Positions 6,442-19,085 of a stretch of DNA of 19,764 bases are shown here, piece after piece. The notes under the pieces were generated by a model that had not been told where the DNA came from, searched no databases, and saw only the letters and a list, made by a program, of their open reading frames with translations. Both the position numbers and the translations under genes were made by a program. Position 1 is the first letter of the stretch; each line of letters starts with the position of its first letter. Source of the DNA: CAYJPV01 sp964396055 (GTDB lineage Bacteria; Acidobacteriota; Vicinamibacteria; Vicinamibacterales; JAKQTR01); NCBI GenBank assembly GCA_964396055.1, contig CAYNDV010000083.1, positions 1 through 19,764 of the forward strand, given 5' to 3'.

Positions 6442-9377
6442 GTTCGGTTCCGGATCACTTTGAGGTAACCGACCGCGGGCTTCACGCCCAGTTCCTCCAA
6501 CACCCGGAAGTGTCGTGCGCTGGCCCGGAGCTTCGAGACGCGGCTCGCGGGATCGTTGAGGTCCCCGAACACGATGGCTCCGGCAGGGCAGGCCTGCCCG
6601 CACGCCGTCTGGATGTCACCATCCGCAATGGCACGGCCCTGCTGGCGCGCGGCGATGCGTGCGCCTTCGATGCGCTGGACGCAGAGGCTGCACTTCTCCA
6701 TGACACCCCGCGAGCGAACCGTGACGTCCGGGTTCAGCACCAGGTTCTGCAGCCGGTCGTCCCGCGGGTAGTCGAACCAGTTGAAACGACGCACCTTATA
6801 CGGGCAGTTGTTGGCACAGTAGCGGGTACCGACGCAGCGGTTGTAGACCTGCTCGTTCAGGCCCTCTTCGCTGTGGACGGTGGCCAGCACCGGACACACG
6901 GTCTCGCACGGAGCGTGTTCGCAGTGCTGGCACAGCATGGGCTGGTGCACCACGTCCACGCCGCCGTCGGTGCGGTCCGCATAGTACCGGTCAATCCGGA
7001 GCCAGTGCATCTCTCGCTGCCGGAGCACCTCGTCGCGCCCGACCACCGGGATGTTGTTCTCCGCCTGGCAGGCGATGACACAGGCGCCGCACCCCGTGCA
7101 GGCAGCGAGGTCAATCGCGAGCCCCCAGTGATGACCCCGGAACGGATGATCGGCCGGCCACAGATTGGCGTGGTGTTCTTCTCCGTGCGTGGCGCTGCCG
7201 CCATGATCGGGCGTGTGCGCGTCCTGCAGCGTCGCCTCCTGCACGATGAGCCTCGGCCCGGCACCGGCTGGCGCCAGATGCGCTGGCACTGACAGGCTGT
7301 GATGGGTCTGCACGCAGGCGAGGGGGCGGATGCCGTCCGTCTTATGCACTCTCACCGGCCGGCCTGTCCGGTGGATCGTGCCCGTCTGCATCATCAGCAG
7401 AGGCGCGGCGTTGACGCCGACCAAGCCGTTGGGACCGACTCCTGATCGGGCTTCGATCCAGCGCGGACCTGCGGTCGCGAAACGATCCGTCCCCAGGCGC
7501 CCGTAGCCCAGCGCAATCGCCACCACGTCGGGATGCTGCCCCGGCTGCACGAGGGTCGGCAGGACCAGCGGCGTCGCGCCGGCTGCCGCGCCGTCCGCTT
7601 CGATCCGCACGAGATCGCCGGTTGCGAGTCCCATCCGGGCGGCCGCCGCCGGTGCGAGACAGGCGTAGTTGTCCCACGTCACCTTGCTGATGGGGTCAGG
7701 CAGTTCCTGGAGCCACGGGTTGTGCGCATGGCTGCCGTCCAGCATCGTGACCTTCGGGTACAGCACCAGCGACAGCATGCCGGCGGTCCGTGGGGCAGCC
7801 GCGGCGAGCGGGGCAACGGCCGCGACGCTGAATGGCCGCAGGGCCGGTTTCGATGCGCCCACCCGCACGAAGCCATCGTGGACCGCACGATCCCACACGT
7901 CATCGAAGGACAAAGCGGCAGGCAGCCGTGGCAGGATCGCCGTCTGCCAGCAGCGTCGCATGAGATCGCGGGCCGGAACCGGATCTCCGAGCCACGCGGT
8001 CAGACTCTCCATCAACGCCCGGGTGCGGTGAATGGGCTCGATGACCGGCTGGGACACGGCCACCAGCCCGGCCACGGGCTCGGCGTCGTCCCACGACTCG
8101 AGGTAGTGCGGGACCGGACAAACCGCGTGAGCCAGTCGGGCGGTTTCGTCCAGGTGAGTCGCGAAGCTGATGACAAGCGGGGCCCGGCCGAGACGCTCGG
8201 CCGCGCGCAACTCGGCCGGCAGGTCGTACGCCGGATTGACGCCGGCCACGAGCAGCGCGGCAACCCGGCCGGCCCCGCAGTCGTCGAGGAGTGCGGCGAT
8301 CGCCCGGTCGTCCCCTTCTCGCTGGAGCGACGGTTCCTCGACCGAGAGCGTCGTGCCGTAGCTGCCGATCAGGTGGTTCACGAAGCAGGCCACGACCTGG
8401 ACATCGACCTGCTGGCTGCCGCACAGCACCAGGCTTCGCTCCCTGTTGCGCCACAAGGCGTCGGCCAGTTCGTCGAGCGTGCGCTCGTCCACGAACGCCG
8501 GGCCAGCCGGCACGTCGAATGCCACCCCCGCCTTGCGCGCCACCCTGACAGCGATGGCGGCGAGGATCGCGCCAACGCCCTCAGGCGGGACGGCGAAGCG
8601 GGTGTCGGCCTTGGCGCCGGTGACGGACAGGCCTGATTCGATCTGCACGTGGCGGAGACACTCGTGCGGCGGCCCATCCACGTTGCGGGCCCGCCGGTAC
8701 GCACCGGTGTACTCGACGGGAGAGAGCCACGTGCCAAGGAAGTCGGCCTCGAAAGCCACCACCAGCCGGGCACGTTCGAGGTGGACGTGCGGCAGCAGGC
8801 GCACGCCGAGCGTGCGCTCGTGCGCATCGAGCATGGCTGAGGCAGATAGGGCGTCGTAGCTGACGCGGCGCCCGTCGGCGAAGCTGCCGAGAAAACGCTC
8901 GAACACCCAACGGGCCGTCGGGCCGTTCATGGTTCCGGTCAGCAACCGGACGGCGCCGCCCCGCCGGCGAATGGCTTCCAGTTTTCCGCTGATGTCGCGA
9001 TCAACATCCTCCCAGGTGGCCGGCTTGCCCGACAGGAGCGGCCGTGCGAGGCGCTGCCCATCGTAGAGCCCCAGAATGGAGGCCTGCCCCACGGCACACG
9101 TGCCGCCGCCAGACAGGGGATGATCGGGGTTGCCCTCGACCTTGATTGGCCGCCCGTCACGGTTCTTGACGAGCAGGCCGCAGCCGGCGTCGCACCCGTG
9201 ACACGTGGACGCGTAGTGCAGCGCCACGCCCGGTGTCACAGTCTCCGGTTTCACCAGGTACGGAATCGCCTTCTCCACGGGCGCGCGCGCGCAACTGCTG
9301 ATGGCGGCGCCAGCCAGCCCGAAACCAGCTGCCTTGAGGAAGTCGCGCCGGTCGGTCTTGGAGTAGTCGTCGGTCAT
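6438..9377 (-). CDS. actB: Alternative complex III subunit ActB (molybdopterin-like / iron-sulfur fusion)
   Basis: A 979-residue fusion typical of ActB. A twin-arginine motif (DRRDFLKAAG, residues 9-18) precedes a hydrophobic stretch, so it is probably exported by Tat to the periplasmic face. Residues 40 to about 740 resemble a molybdopterin oxidoreductase catalytic subunit (CHGCDAGCGLLVKNRDGR and GGGTCAVGQAS near the N-terminus), a domain that in ACIII structures lacks the Mo cofactor. Residues of about 755-935 are a HybA/NrfC-type ferredoxin domain with CTGCGACVIACQ, CQHCEHAPCETVC, CVGTRYCANNC and CSLC...CGQACPAGA motifs, enough for several Fe-S clusters. It carries electrons from the ActC quinol site to the cytochrome subunits. 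It starts 16 nt after actA; no strong SD is visible. Its stop overlaps actC. Confidence 0.94.
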   Translation of the reverse strand: MTDDYSKTDRRDFLKAAGFGLAGAAISSCARAPVEKAIPYLVKPETVTPGVALHYASTCHGCDAGCGLLVKNRDGRPIKVEGNPDHPLSGGGTCAVGQASILGLYDGQRLARPLLSGKPATWEDVDRDISGKLEAIRRRGGAVRLLTGTMNGPTARWVFERFLGSFADGRRVSYDALSASAMLDAHERTLGVRLLPHVHLERARLVVAFEADFLGTWLSPVEYTGAYRRARNVDGPPHECLRHVQIESGLSVTGAKADTRFAVPPEGVGAILAAIAVRVARKAGVAFDVPAGPAFVDERTLDELADALWRNRERSLVLCGSQQVDVQVVACFVNHLIGSYGTTLSVEEPSLQREGDDRAIAALLDDCGAGRVAALLVAGVNPAYDLPAELRAAERLGRAPLVISFATHLDETARLAHAVCPVPHYLESWDDAEPVAGLVAVSQPVIEPIHRTRALMESLTAWLGDPVPARDLMRRCWQTAILPRLPAALSFDDVWDRAVHDGFVRVGASKPALRPFSVAAVAPLAAAAPRTAGMLSLVLYPKVTMLDGSHAHNPWLQELPDPISKVTWDNYACLAPAAAARMGLATGDLVRIEADGAAAGATPLVLPTLVQPGQHPDVVAIALGYGRLGTDRFATAGPRWIEARSGVGPNGLVGVNAAPLLMMQTGTIHRTGRPVRVHKTDGIRPLACVQTHHSLSVPAHLAPAGAGPRLIVQEATLQDAHTPDHGGSATHGEEHHANLWPADHPFRGHHWGLAIDLAACTGCGACVIACQAENNIPVVGRDEVLRQREMHWLRIDRYYADRTDGGVDVVHQPMLCQHCEHAPCETVCPVLATVHSEEGLNEQVYNRCVGTRYCANNCPYKVRRFNWFDYPRDDRLQNLVLNPDVTVRSRGVMEKCSLCVQRIEGARIAARQQGRAIADGDIQTACGQACPAGAIVFGDLNDPASRVSKLRASARHFRVLEELGVKPAVGYLKVIRNRT

Positions 9378-9393
9378 CGTCGCGGTTCCGGAC

Positions 9394-10044
9394 TCAGTAG
9401 TGGCACGTTACGCAGTCGATCGACGCGTACACCCTGCGGCCGGACACGCCGGCCTGATTCACCTGGCGATGGCAGTTCACGCACCATCCCATGGCCAGTG
9501 TCTCGACCTGGCGGACCCGCTCCATGGTTTCGATCAGGCCGTGACACTGCTGGCAGGTCACGCCGGACGTGACGTGGGCGCGGTGATCGAAATACACGAA
9601 GTCCGGAATCGAATGGACGCGCACCCACTCCAGAGGAGCTGCCGTTCTGACCGGCTTCAGGGCCTCGTCCATGCCGAGTGCGTCGTACAGTTTCCGGAGT
9701 TCGGGCGAGACGATGCGCCGCGGAGGACGGCCCTCCTGCTTCGCCGCTCCCTCCTCCATCCGCACCACGGCGAGCGGCGCCGTCACGGAGCGGTGGCAAT
9801 TCATGCAGAGGTTGACTGGCGGGATGCCAGCGTGCCGGCTCGACTCTGCCCCGAAATGACAGTAGAGGCACGGGATCTGCAACTCGCCTGCGTGCAGGCG
9901 GTGCGAGTACGCCAGGGGCTGCGTCGGCTCGAATCCCTGCTGATTGCCCGGCAGACGCCAGGCGGCGACCTGCGGAATCAGAATCAGGAGGCTGAACGCC
10001 AACCCGATGAGCAGCACGATGGTCGTGATCCATGAACGCAGCAC
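9394..10044 (-). CDS. actA: Alternative complex III subunit ActA (pentahaem cytochrome c)
   Basis: A 216-residue cytochrome with one N-terminal membrane segment (about residues 8-27) and exactly five CxxCH motifs: CLYCH (59-63), CMNCH (80-84), CQQCH (164-168), CVNCH (188-192) and CVTCH (211-215, one residue from the C-terminus). Five haems plus an N-terminal anchor is the ActA arrangement. Phrases such as FDHRAHVTSGVTCQQCHG and LAMGWCVNCHRQ are typical. It moves electrons from the ActB Fe-S clusters toward ActE and external cytochrome c on the periplasmic side. The start is GTG (10042-10044), one base after the narI stop; this is the seam where the nar genes end and the act genes begin. Confidence 0.93.
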   Translation of the reverse strand: MLRSWITTIVLLIGLAFSLLILIPQVAAWRLPGNQQGFEPTQPLAYSHRLHAGELQIPCLYCHFGAESSRHAGIPPVNLCMNCHRSVTAPLAVVRMEEGAAKQEGRPPRRIVSPELRKLYDALGMDEALKPVRTAAPLEWVRVHSIPDFVYFDHRAHVTSGVTCQQCHGLIETMERVRQVETLAMGWCVNCHRQVNQAGVSGRRVYASIDCVTCHY

Positions 10045-10045
10045 G

Positions 10046-10747
10046 TCAGTTCACCGGCGTGGGCCGCCTCCCGTACCAACGCGCGACCTGCGGCCGCCGC
10101 CAGAGATACGGGTTGGGCATCACAAGGACATGAACCATCCTGCTGAACGGAAAGAAGCCGATGAGCAGGAACGCATTGACGATGTGCAGTTGCACGAGCG
10201 CGGGCAACGCCGTGACGGTGGCGATGTCCGGCTTCAGCCACAGGAGCGACCACAGATACGGAGCCATGGCCGCGGCGAACCAGGACGTGCCCCAGGGGTA
10301 CTGCACCGCCACGAGGACGCCTCCCACGATCTGGACGAGCAGCAGGCCGAGCACGACCCAGTCCGGCATCGACGTGACGATCTTGACCTTCGCGTCACTC
10401 ACGCGCCTGACCACGATCGCCACCAGGCCGACCACCGACAAGAGCCCGAACACGAGCGCACTGACTTCGAGGACGTAGAGCCGCAGCGGGTGGCTGTTCC
10501 AGGCGAGGATCTGGCGCGGGATAAAGAACGCCACAACGTGGCCCGTCAGCACCACGATGATGCCGTAATGAAACGGCACCAGCGCCCAGAAGTGCCGCCG
10601 GTTCTCGAGGAACTGCGACGACTGGGACGAGTAGGTGAAAGGCCGCGTCCGGTACCGCTGGATGGACACCAGGAAGAACGTGAACAGGGCCACATACGGC
10701 AGTACGACGAAGAGGGCCGTGTTCAGATACGTGAAGATCGGCGTCAT
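10046..10747 (-). CDS. narI: Respiratory nitrate reductase gamma subunit NarI (cytochrome b)
   Basis: A 233-residue diheme cytochrome b with five membrane helices that anchors NarGH and oxidises quinol. Haem-ligand histidines fall at the expected spacing: H60 and H70 in FHYGIIVVLTGH, and H188 and H206 in LHIVNAFLLIGFFPFSRMVH, matching the E. coli pairs in order and distance (10 and 18 residues). The C-terminal tail ends MPNPYLWRRPQVARWYGRR, the family pattern. The ATG at 10745-10747 overlaps the narJ stop (ATGA); a GTG two codons upstream is possible but less likely. actA follows after one base. All four ligands are present, so direct quinol oxidation by Nar remains possible despite the linked ACIII. 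Confidence 0.95.
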   Translation of the reverse strand: MTPIFTYLNTALFVVLPYVALFTFFLVSIQRYRTRPFTYSSQSSQFLENRRHFWALVPFHYGIIVVLTGHVVAFFIPRQILAWNSHPLRLYVLEVSALVFGLLSVVGLVAIVVRRVSDAKVKIVTSMPDWVVLGLLLVQIVGGVLVAVQYPWGTSWFAAAMAPYLWSLLWLKPDIATVTALPALVQLHIVNAFLLIGFFPFSRMVHVLVMPNPYLWRRPQVARWYGRRPTPVN

Positions 10748-11286
10748 GCGCACACCCCCGCCGGATCCTCCCGGACGATGCCGTCGAGCAGGATCTGAAT
10801 GCTGGCCAGCAGACCGTTGAACGGGCTGTCACCGCCGTCGAGGGCGCGCCGCATCTTGTCGATGGCCGGCGCCACGGCGTCGGTGATCAGAGCGCGGGCA
10901 CGGCTCGCATCAAGGCGCGCGACTAGTGCCAGCAGATGAGCGAGGTGATCCGGCAACTCGGTCGATTCGGGAATCCCGCACTCGCGCAGGTCCTGGCGGA
11001 TCCTGATGAGGAATGCGCCGCGTTCGTAGTTCTCGCCGTAGAGATGCCATCCGGCTTCTAGGGCGCACGCCGGATTGAAGTCGAACGTCTGGATGAACTG
11101 TTCCTGCAGGAGCGAGGTCGATGCCGGCTCGACCCATTCCGCAAACGTGGCCAGCGGCTCAGCGGCTGCCGAATCAGCGGAGCCGACGGCGGCCAACCCG
11201 GCGGCCACGCGCCGGCCGTAGGCGTCGTCGGGGTACGCCACCAGCGCCGCCAGGGCGGCACAGGCCGACTGCTGTGGTGCCGTCAT
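10744..11286 (-). CDS. narJ: Nitrate reductase assembly chaperone NarJ
   Basis: A 180-residue, largely helical protein of the NarJ/TorD chaperone family that assists molybdenum-cofactor and Fe-S insertion in NarG before membrane attachment. The clearest signature is EQFIQTFDFNPACALEAGWH then LYGENYERGAFLIRIRQDL (about residues 62-99), the family's core helix and loop. It is shorter than E. coli NarJ (about 236 residues), lacking mainly C-terminal sequence, as in many non-enteric NarJ. The ATG overlaps the narH stop by one base (TGATG) and the stop overlaps narI as ATGA. Cytoplasmic. Confidence 0.93.
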   Translation of the reverse strand: MTAPQQSACAALAALVAYPDDAYGRRVAAGLAAVGSADSAAAEPLATFAEWVEPASTSLLQEQFIQTFDFNPACALEAGWHLYGENYERGAFLIRIRQDLRECGIPESTELPDHLAHLLALVARLDASRARALITDAVAPAIDKMRRALDGGDSPFNGLLASIQILLDGIVREDPAGVCA

Positions 11287-12776
11287 CAGTATTCCCTCCT
11301 GGGACCGTTGATGAAGCCGAACCCCGTCTCCTTCTTGTGATCCAGCGGGTCTTCCATCATCTCAATGGCTTCTTCGCGGTGCGACGGCGGAATCACGAAT
11401 CGGTCGTCGAACGTGCAGAGTGACGTCAGTCTGTAAATGGCCTCGGCTTCGGCCGTCGTGCAGTCCGCTTCCCGCAGCATCCGCTCGGCCACCGCCATGT
11501 CCACGTCCCCCACGGTCACCGCCCGCCGGTACCAGCGCACGGCTTTCTGCTTGCGCAGGGCGTAGCGGACCTTGCCTTCGTAGCCGGCGCCGAACATGTT
11601 GGCCAGGAACTTCATCGGAACCCGCGAGTTCTCGATGTCGTGGAAGAGATCGTCGGAATCGTGCGCCACCGCGCCGTTCTCGCGATGTGCCATGACGGGT
11701 GACATGGGCGGCACGTAGAAGAGCATCGGCAACGTCCGGAACTCGATGTGCGGCGGAAGGGCGATCTTCCATTCCTTCACGAACCGGTAGACCGGCGACT
11801 TCTGCGCCGCCGTGATCATGGAGTCATGGATGCCGTTGCGTCGGGCCGCGTCCACAACCGCAGGGTCGTGCGGATCCAGGATCAGCGACCGATGCGCGTC
11901 GATGAGTTCTTCATCCGGCGCCTGCGCGATCTGTTCGATGCGGTCGGCGTCGTACAACAACACGCCCAGGTACCGGATGCGCCCGACGCACGAGTGGAAA
12001 CAGGCGGGCGCCTGGCCGGTTTCGAGCCGCGGGTAACACAGGATGCACTTCTCCGACTTCCCGGTGGACCAGTTGTAGAACGTCTTCTTGTACGGACAGG
12101 CGGCGACGCAGGCGCGCCAGGCCCGGCACCGGCCCTGATCGAGCAGGACGATGCCGTCTTCGCCCCGTTTGTAGAGGGCTCCGGACGGGCACGCAGCCAC
12201 ACAGGCCGGGTTCAGACAGTGGTTGCAGATACGCGGGAAGTAGAAGAAGACAAGGCGCTCGATGGCCGAGAGTTGCTGTCGCTGATCCGGCGTGAGCCCC
12301 TCCAGATTGGGATCGTGTTCGGCATAGAGCGGCGAGCCACCGAGGTCGTCATCCCAGTTGGGCCCCGCTTCGATGGACATCTGTTTCCCGGTGACGAGGG
12401 AAATCGGCACGGCCGTCGGCTGGTCCGGGCCCTCGGGCGCGTTGAACAGGTGCTGGTAGTCGTAGGTCCACGGCTCGTAGTAGTCGTCCATCGTCGGCAT
12501 GGACGGGTTGTGGAAGATGTTGGCCACCAGGCGGGCCTTGCCGGTCGACTTCAGGCGAAGCTGGCCGTCTTCAGCCTCCCAGCCGCCCCGGTACTTCTTC
12601 TGGTCTTCCCACTGGGTGGGGTAGCCGGTGCCCGGTTTGGTTTCGACGTTGTTCCACCACATGTACTCCGTGCCCTTGCGATCGGTCCAGATGTTCTTGC
12701 ACGCGATGCTGCACGTGTGGCACCCGATGCACTTGTCCAGGTGGAACACCATCGAGATCTGGGATCGGACGTTCAC
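11286..12776 (-). CDS. narH: Respiratory nitrate reductase beta subunit NarH
   Basis: A 496-residue iron-sulfur subunit that wires NarG to NarI. All four cluster groups are visible: CIGCHTCSIAC (C16-C26), CNHCLNPACVAAC, CRAWRACVAAC and CILCYPRLETGQAPACFHSC. The Trp in CRAW replaces a cysteine and is the mark of the [3Fe-4S] cluster in nitrate reductases. Other family phrases are FHLDKCIGCHTC, YMWWNNVETKPGTGYPTQWE and GSPLYAEHDPNLE. Its start is GTG (12774-12776), preceded by an AGGGAG SD and 16 nt after the narG stop. Length is close to the usual 480-515. With no signal sequence it is expected on the cytoplasmic side with NarG. Confidence 0.95.
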   Translation of the reverse strand: MNVRSQISMVFHLDKCIGCHTCSIACKNIWTDRKGTEYMWWNNVETKPGTGYPTQWEDQKKYRGGWEAEDGQLRLKSTGKARLVANIFHNPSMPTMDDYYEPWTYDYQHLFNAPEGPDQPTAVPISLVTGKQMSIEAGPNWDDDLGGSPLYAEHDPNLEGLTPDQRQQLSAIERLVFFYFPRICNHCLNPACVAACPSGALYKRGEDGIVLLDQGRCRAWRACVAACPYKKTFYNWSTGKSEKCILCYPRLETGQAPACFHSCVGRIRYLGVLLYDADRIEQIAQAPDEELIDAHRSLILDPHDPAVVDAARRNGIHDSMITAAQKSPVYRFVKEWKIALPPHIEFRTLPMLFYVPPMSPVMAHRENGAVAHDSDDLFHDIENSRVPMKFLANMFGAGYEGKVRYALRKQKAVRWYRRAVTVGDVDMAVAERMLREADCTTAEAEAIYRLTSLCTFDDRFVIPPSHREEAIEMMEDPLDHKKETGFGFINGPRREY

Positions 12777-12792
12777 GAGTCGCTCCCTTCCG

Positions 12793-16430
<3,638 letters not shown>

Positions 16431-16434
<4 letters not shown>

Positions 16435-17276
16435 TGTTGGCCTCCCGGCTCCCGACCGTGAACGAGTGAGCGGCGTACGCCGCGAAACCGCCACTTCCAC
16501 GCGGCGTCAAACAGCACCAGGCCCACCACCGTTCCACCCAGGCCCAGCAGGAGGAAATTGAGCAGTGCCACCGGACTGGCCGGCACGCCACCCTTGGCCG
16601 TCCCTTCCAGGAACGCCACGACGGCCAGGATTTCTTCGGGTTGAAGCGGCGCCTTTCCGTAGACGCTTTGCATCGTCGGCGTCGCTGGGGCGGAGAGCCA
16701 CGCGGTCAGCCCCTTGGTTCCCTGCAGGCGTTCGACGGCCAGCGTCAGGTCGGGTCCCAGCCGCCCGCCCTGCAGACCGCCGAGGGTGCCGACGGTGTGG
16801 CAGGATACACAGGCAGGCCCGCGACTCGACTGTGACAGGGCCCCGACGAAGAGGTTCCGGCCGACGACGATGTCGTTGGCCGTCAGCGGCCTGAGCAGCA
16901 CCGCTCCCGCAAACTGCGACGGCGACCGCTTTGATTCCGCCACGATCAGGTCGATGAGGTTCTCGGCAACGGCAGGCGTCATGCCGGCAATCGTCGGCAT
17001 GACAACGCCACGGGCTTCCTGAACCAGTTGCGCGGCGTACGGATCACCACTGTCGATCACGGCGCGGGCATCCTGGATAAACCGCACCAGCCAGGCGCGG
17101 TCGCGCCGGGCCGTCACGTCCTTGAGGTCGGGGCCTGTCAGCCGGCCGCCGCCGATGGTGTGGCAACTGCTGCAGTTTTGGCGGAACGTGACGGCAGGGT
17201 CCTGCGCCAGGGCTACGCCGGGCGGCATCGTCATGAACAGGATTGCCAGACCGAGTCGAGCGTGCCAGCGAAGCAT
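16431..17276 (-). CDS. Diheme, membrane-anchored cytochrome c (NarC-like)
   Basis: A 281-residue cytochrome c. A signal peptide with a likely cut after VALA (residue 24) is followed by two class I-like domains: CSSCH (35-39) with a candidate Met in VVMPTIAGM (about 93-99), and CVSCH (156-160) with a candidate Met near TMQS (202). A single membrane helix (about residues 236-257) and a basic tail end the protein, so both haems face the periplasm. It heads the operon and its stop overlaps narG by 4 nt. In Thermus nar operons a membrane diheme cytochrome (NarC) holds the same first position; Nitrobacter-type nxr operons also begin with a cytochrome c. I infer an electron link between ACIII and Nar or downstream reductases. 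The ATG at 17274-17276 has GGAGGG upstream with about 9-nt spacing. Confidence 0.85.
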
Positions 17277-17411
17277 CAGACGCCACCCTCCATGAACGCC
17301 GGCCGAACACTCGACTGCCAGCGGTGGGCAACCTGAACGGCGTCGGCCGCCGCTCTCTGCTCATTGGACTGCGATTGTGATGAGCCTACTCTACACCTAT
17401 GGCCGTGCGCG

Positions 17412-17427
17412 TATGACGGGCGTCATA
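17412..17427 (-). promoter_or_regulatory. Crp/Fnr-like palindrome upstream of the nar-act operon
   Basis: TATGACGGGCGTCATA, extended to GTATGAC-N4-GTCATAC, is a perfect 7+7 inverted repeat. It sits in the only sizeable gap before the operon, centred about 143 nt upstream of the cytochrome start. On the minus strand a candidate -10 TAGAGT (17388-17393) lies 18 nt away and TAGGCT 23 nt away, so the exact promoter is uncertain. The arms match the sites before narK and between the RIC and hemerythrin genes. It probably activates the operon when nitrate or low oxygen is sensed. Confidence 0.65.
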
Positions 17428-17496
17428 CGGCAAGAAGATCGGTGAATCCGGACATGCAAGCAGTTGGCCGTCGGCAACACGGAACCTGCCCCTGCG

Positions 17497-18237
17497 TTAC
17501 CGCCGCCTGACGGCGTGGGCTTCCATCTCGATCGCCCGCGGGAAGAGCACGTTGTTCTCGAGGTGGATGTGTTCGTGTAACTCGCGTTCGACACGCTCGA
17601 GGCCGTTGTAGTACCCGCGGTAAGTCGGACAGGCGTCCTCCGGGACCGCATAGGCGGAGGTGATCCCCCGCAGACGGGCGAGCGCCGTCCCGGCGTTGTC
17701 GTGCTCCCGTTCCATGACGCCGATGGGGCTCGCGATATGGCCCAGCATGGGATGCGTCGATCCCGTCCCCGCCTCGAGTTGTTCGATGAATGGGAACAGG
17801 ATGTGTTCCTCCTTCATCATGTGGGCATCGAGCTCCGCCCGCAGACTGGCGAAGATGGACAGCACCTCTCGCGTCTCGGGATGCCGAGCGCTGTGGGCGT
17901 CGACGACCTTCGCCCCCAGGGACGCCAGCAGCGGAAGATCCTCGCGCAGCTTGGCGTGGTACCGGTCGAGAATGTGGGCGATCAGGTCGGACAGCGGCGC
18001 TTCCGCCCAGGATGCGGTGTCTCTGCTTGCATCAGCCGAACGAAGCACCTCGTCAAGCTGCGCAGCGACGCCAGTCCAGTCCAGCCCCGCTTGCGCCACG
18101 ACCTGCCCGATGGGGCGTTTCCCCCCGCAGCAGTAGTCGAGGCCCAGCCGCTCGAAGACGGCGATCGTCCGTGGGTGGCGTGTGGCAAGCTCTCCAATGA
18201 TGGTATCGGCAGACACCGGTCCGGCGTGCGAGTCCAT
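17497..18237 (-). CDS. RIC/YtfE/ScdA-type di-iron protein (repair of iron centres)
   Basis: A 246-residue protein of the RIC family (E. coli YtfE, S. aureus ScdA), which acts in recovery of Fe-S clusters damaged by nitric oxide or peroxide and in NO handling. The N-terminal ScdA domain (DUF542) holds the conserved double-cysteine motif LGLDYCCGGKRP (C36, C37). The C-terminal hemerythrin-like four-helix bundle has ligand-type residues: H94 in DRYHAKL, H139/E143 in DAHMMKEEHILFP, H179 in EREHDNAG and H223/E227 in HEHIHLENNVLFP. The spacing of the last two groups matches that in YtfE from memory. The ATG at 18235-18237 has AGGGAGG upstream. It diverges from the hemerythrin gene with a shared palindrome between them. 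Cytoplasmic. Confidence 0.92.
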   Translation of the reverse strand: MDSHAGPVSADTIIGELATRHPRTIAVFERLGLDYCCGGKRPIGQVVAQAGLDWTGVAAQLDEVLRSADASRDTASWAEAPLSDLIAHILDRYHAKLREDLPLLASLGAKVVDAHSARHPETREVLSIFASLRAELDAHMMKEEHILFPFIEQLEAGTGSTHPMLGHIASPIGVMEREHDNAGTALARLRGITSAYAVPEDACPTYRGYYNGLERVERELHEHIHLENNVLFPRAIEMEAHAVRRR

Positions 18238-18292
18238 AGTCGTCCTCCCTGGGTGGTAGGATGCCAGCGTGACTCCGTTTCCGTTCTGCCGG

Positions 18293-18308
18293 TATGACTG
18301 GCGTCATA
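18293..18308. promoter_or_regulatory. Crp/Fnr-like palindrome between divergent RIC and hemerythrin genes
   Basis: TATGACTGGCGTCATA, with outer bases giving GTATGAC-N4-GTCATAT. On the plus strand TAGTCT (18330-18335) follows after exactly 21 nt, the same spacing as at narK, so the hemerythrin gene is the best-supported target. On the minus strand I see no clear -10 at the matching distance, although the site centre is only about 63 nt from the RIC start. The implied plus-strand transcript would have a very short leader. Confidence 0.6.
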
Positions 18309-18353
18309 TCTCGGCCCGCTCTCGTCACGTAGTCTCAGACTTGGAGGCGTGCC

Positions 18354-18938
18354 ATGCCCATCACGATCGGCCACGCGGCCAGTCACGGTTTTGACCAGCC
18401 CATCGGGCTGTTGAGCGACTGCCATCGACGCGTCGAACTCTTTCTCGGCGCCATGCAGAGCGTTGCCGGGGCCGAACAGGGCCGGGAGCTCGCGCCGGCT
18501 TCGCGGGGTGCGCTCGAACAGGCGTCTCGATACTTCACGCTGGCCGGTCCCCGCCACACCGCCGACGAAGAACAGAGCCTCTTTCCCCGGCTGCGCCTGC
18601 TGGGCGATCCGCGCGTCACGGCGTGCCTGTCAACGATGGAGGCACTCGAAGCAGACCATCGGCAGGCCGAGACGTGGCATGCCGTCGTCCACTCACTCGT
18701 GCAGACGTGGCTGACGGCAGGAACGCTGTCGGCGGACGACACCGCTGTGCTCGTGGCCAGCCTCGCGTCACTACGCACGTTGTACACCCGCCACATCGCG
18801 ATCGAAGACCACGACCTCTTCCCGATTGCCGGGGAGGTTCTGTCGCCCGACGATCTCGAGAGCATCGGCCGCGAGATGGCCGATCGTCGGGGCGTGCCGT
18901 TCAGGCCGCCCGGCTTCCAGGGCCCCACGCCCGCGTAG
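18354..18938 (+). CDS. Hemerythrin-like (HHE domain) protein
   Basis: A 194-residue soluble protein with a hemerythrin HHE cation-binding domain, probably a di-iron four-helix bundle. Candidate ligands in order are H24 in DCHRRVE, H68 with E72/E73 in PRHTADEEQSLFP, H102 in EADHRQAE, and H147 with E151 in TRHIAIEDHDLFP. The 'H..EE..LFP' and 'H...ED.DLFP' pairs are the family's hallmark. Family members bind O2 or NO, or sense redox state. The exact role is not visible. It starts at ATG 18354 with GGAGG six bases upstream and diverges from the RIC gene around a shared palindrome, suggesting co-regulation with nitrate respiration and a role in NO/O2 stress. Confidence 0.85.
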   Translation: MPITIGHAASHGFDQPIGLLSDCHRRVELFLGAMQSVAGAEQGRELAPASRGALEQASRYFTLAGPRHTADEEQSLFPRLRLLGDPRVTACLSTMEALEADHRQAETWHAVVHSLVQTWLTAGTLSADDTAVLVASLASLRTLYTRHIAIEDHDLFPIAGEVLSPDDLESIGREMADRRGVPFRPPGFQGPTPA

Positions 18939-19085
18939 TCGGGCGCACGACACAAGAAGCGCGGGTCGATGCTAGTCGCGGTCGACGGCGACCGCCGGCA
19001 GGTCTGCATGCCGGTAGCCGAGTCGGGCGTGAACACGGTGACGCCCGGCGCGCGTCCGCGAGGGATTCTCGAGGTCTCGGGCTCC
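18939..19085. other. Convergent intergenic region
   Basis: This 147-nt gap lies between two converging genes. A hairpin CCGGCA-8 nt-TGCCGG at 18995-19014 is present without a T-tract. I see no gene or convincing terminator. Confidence 0.4.

Noticed and set aside
16435..16500. Upstream start for narG adding 22 residues
   Set aside because: The extra residues are Arg/Ser-rich, lie in the cytochrome gene, and the GTG at 16432-16434 has a good SD and a GTGA overlap.
18995..19014. Hairpin CCGGCA/TGCCGG as a terminator
   Set aside because: Six-pair stem without a following T run; such short inverted repeats are common at this GC content.
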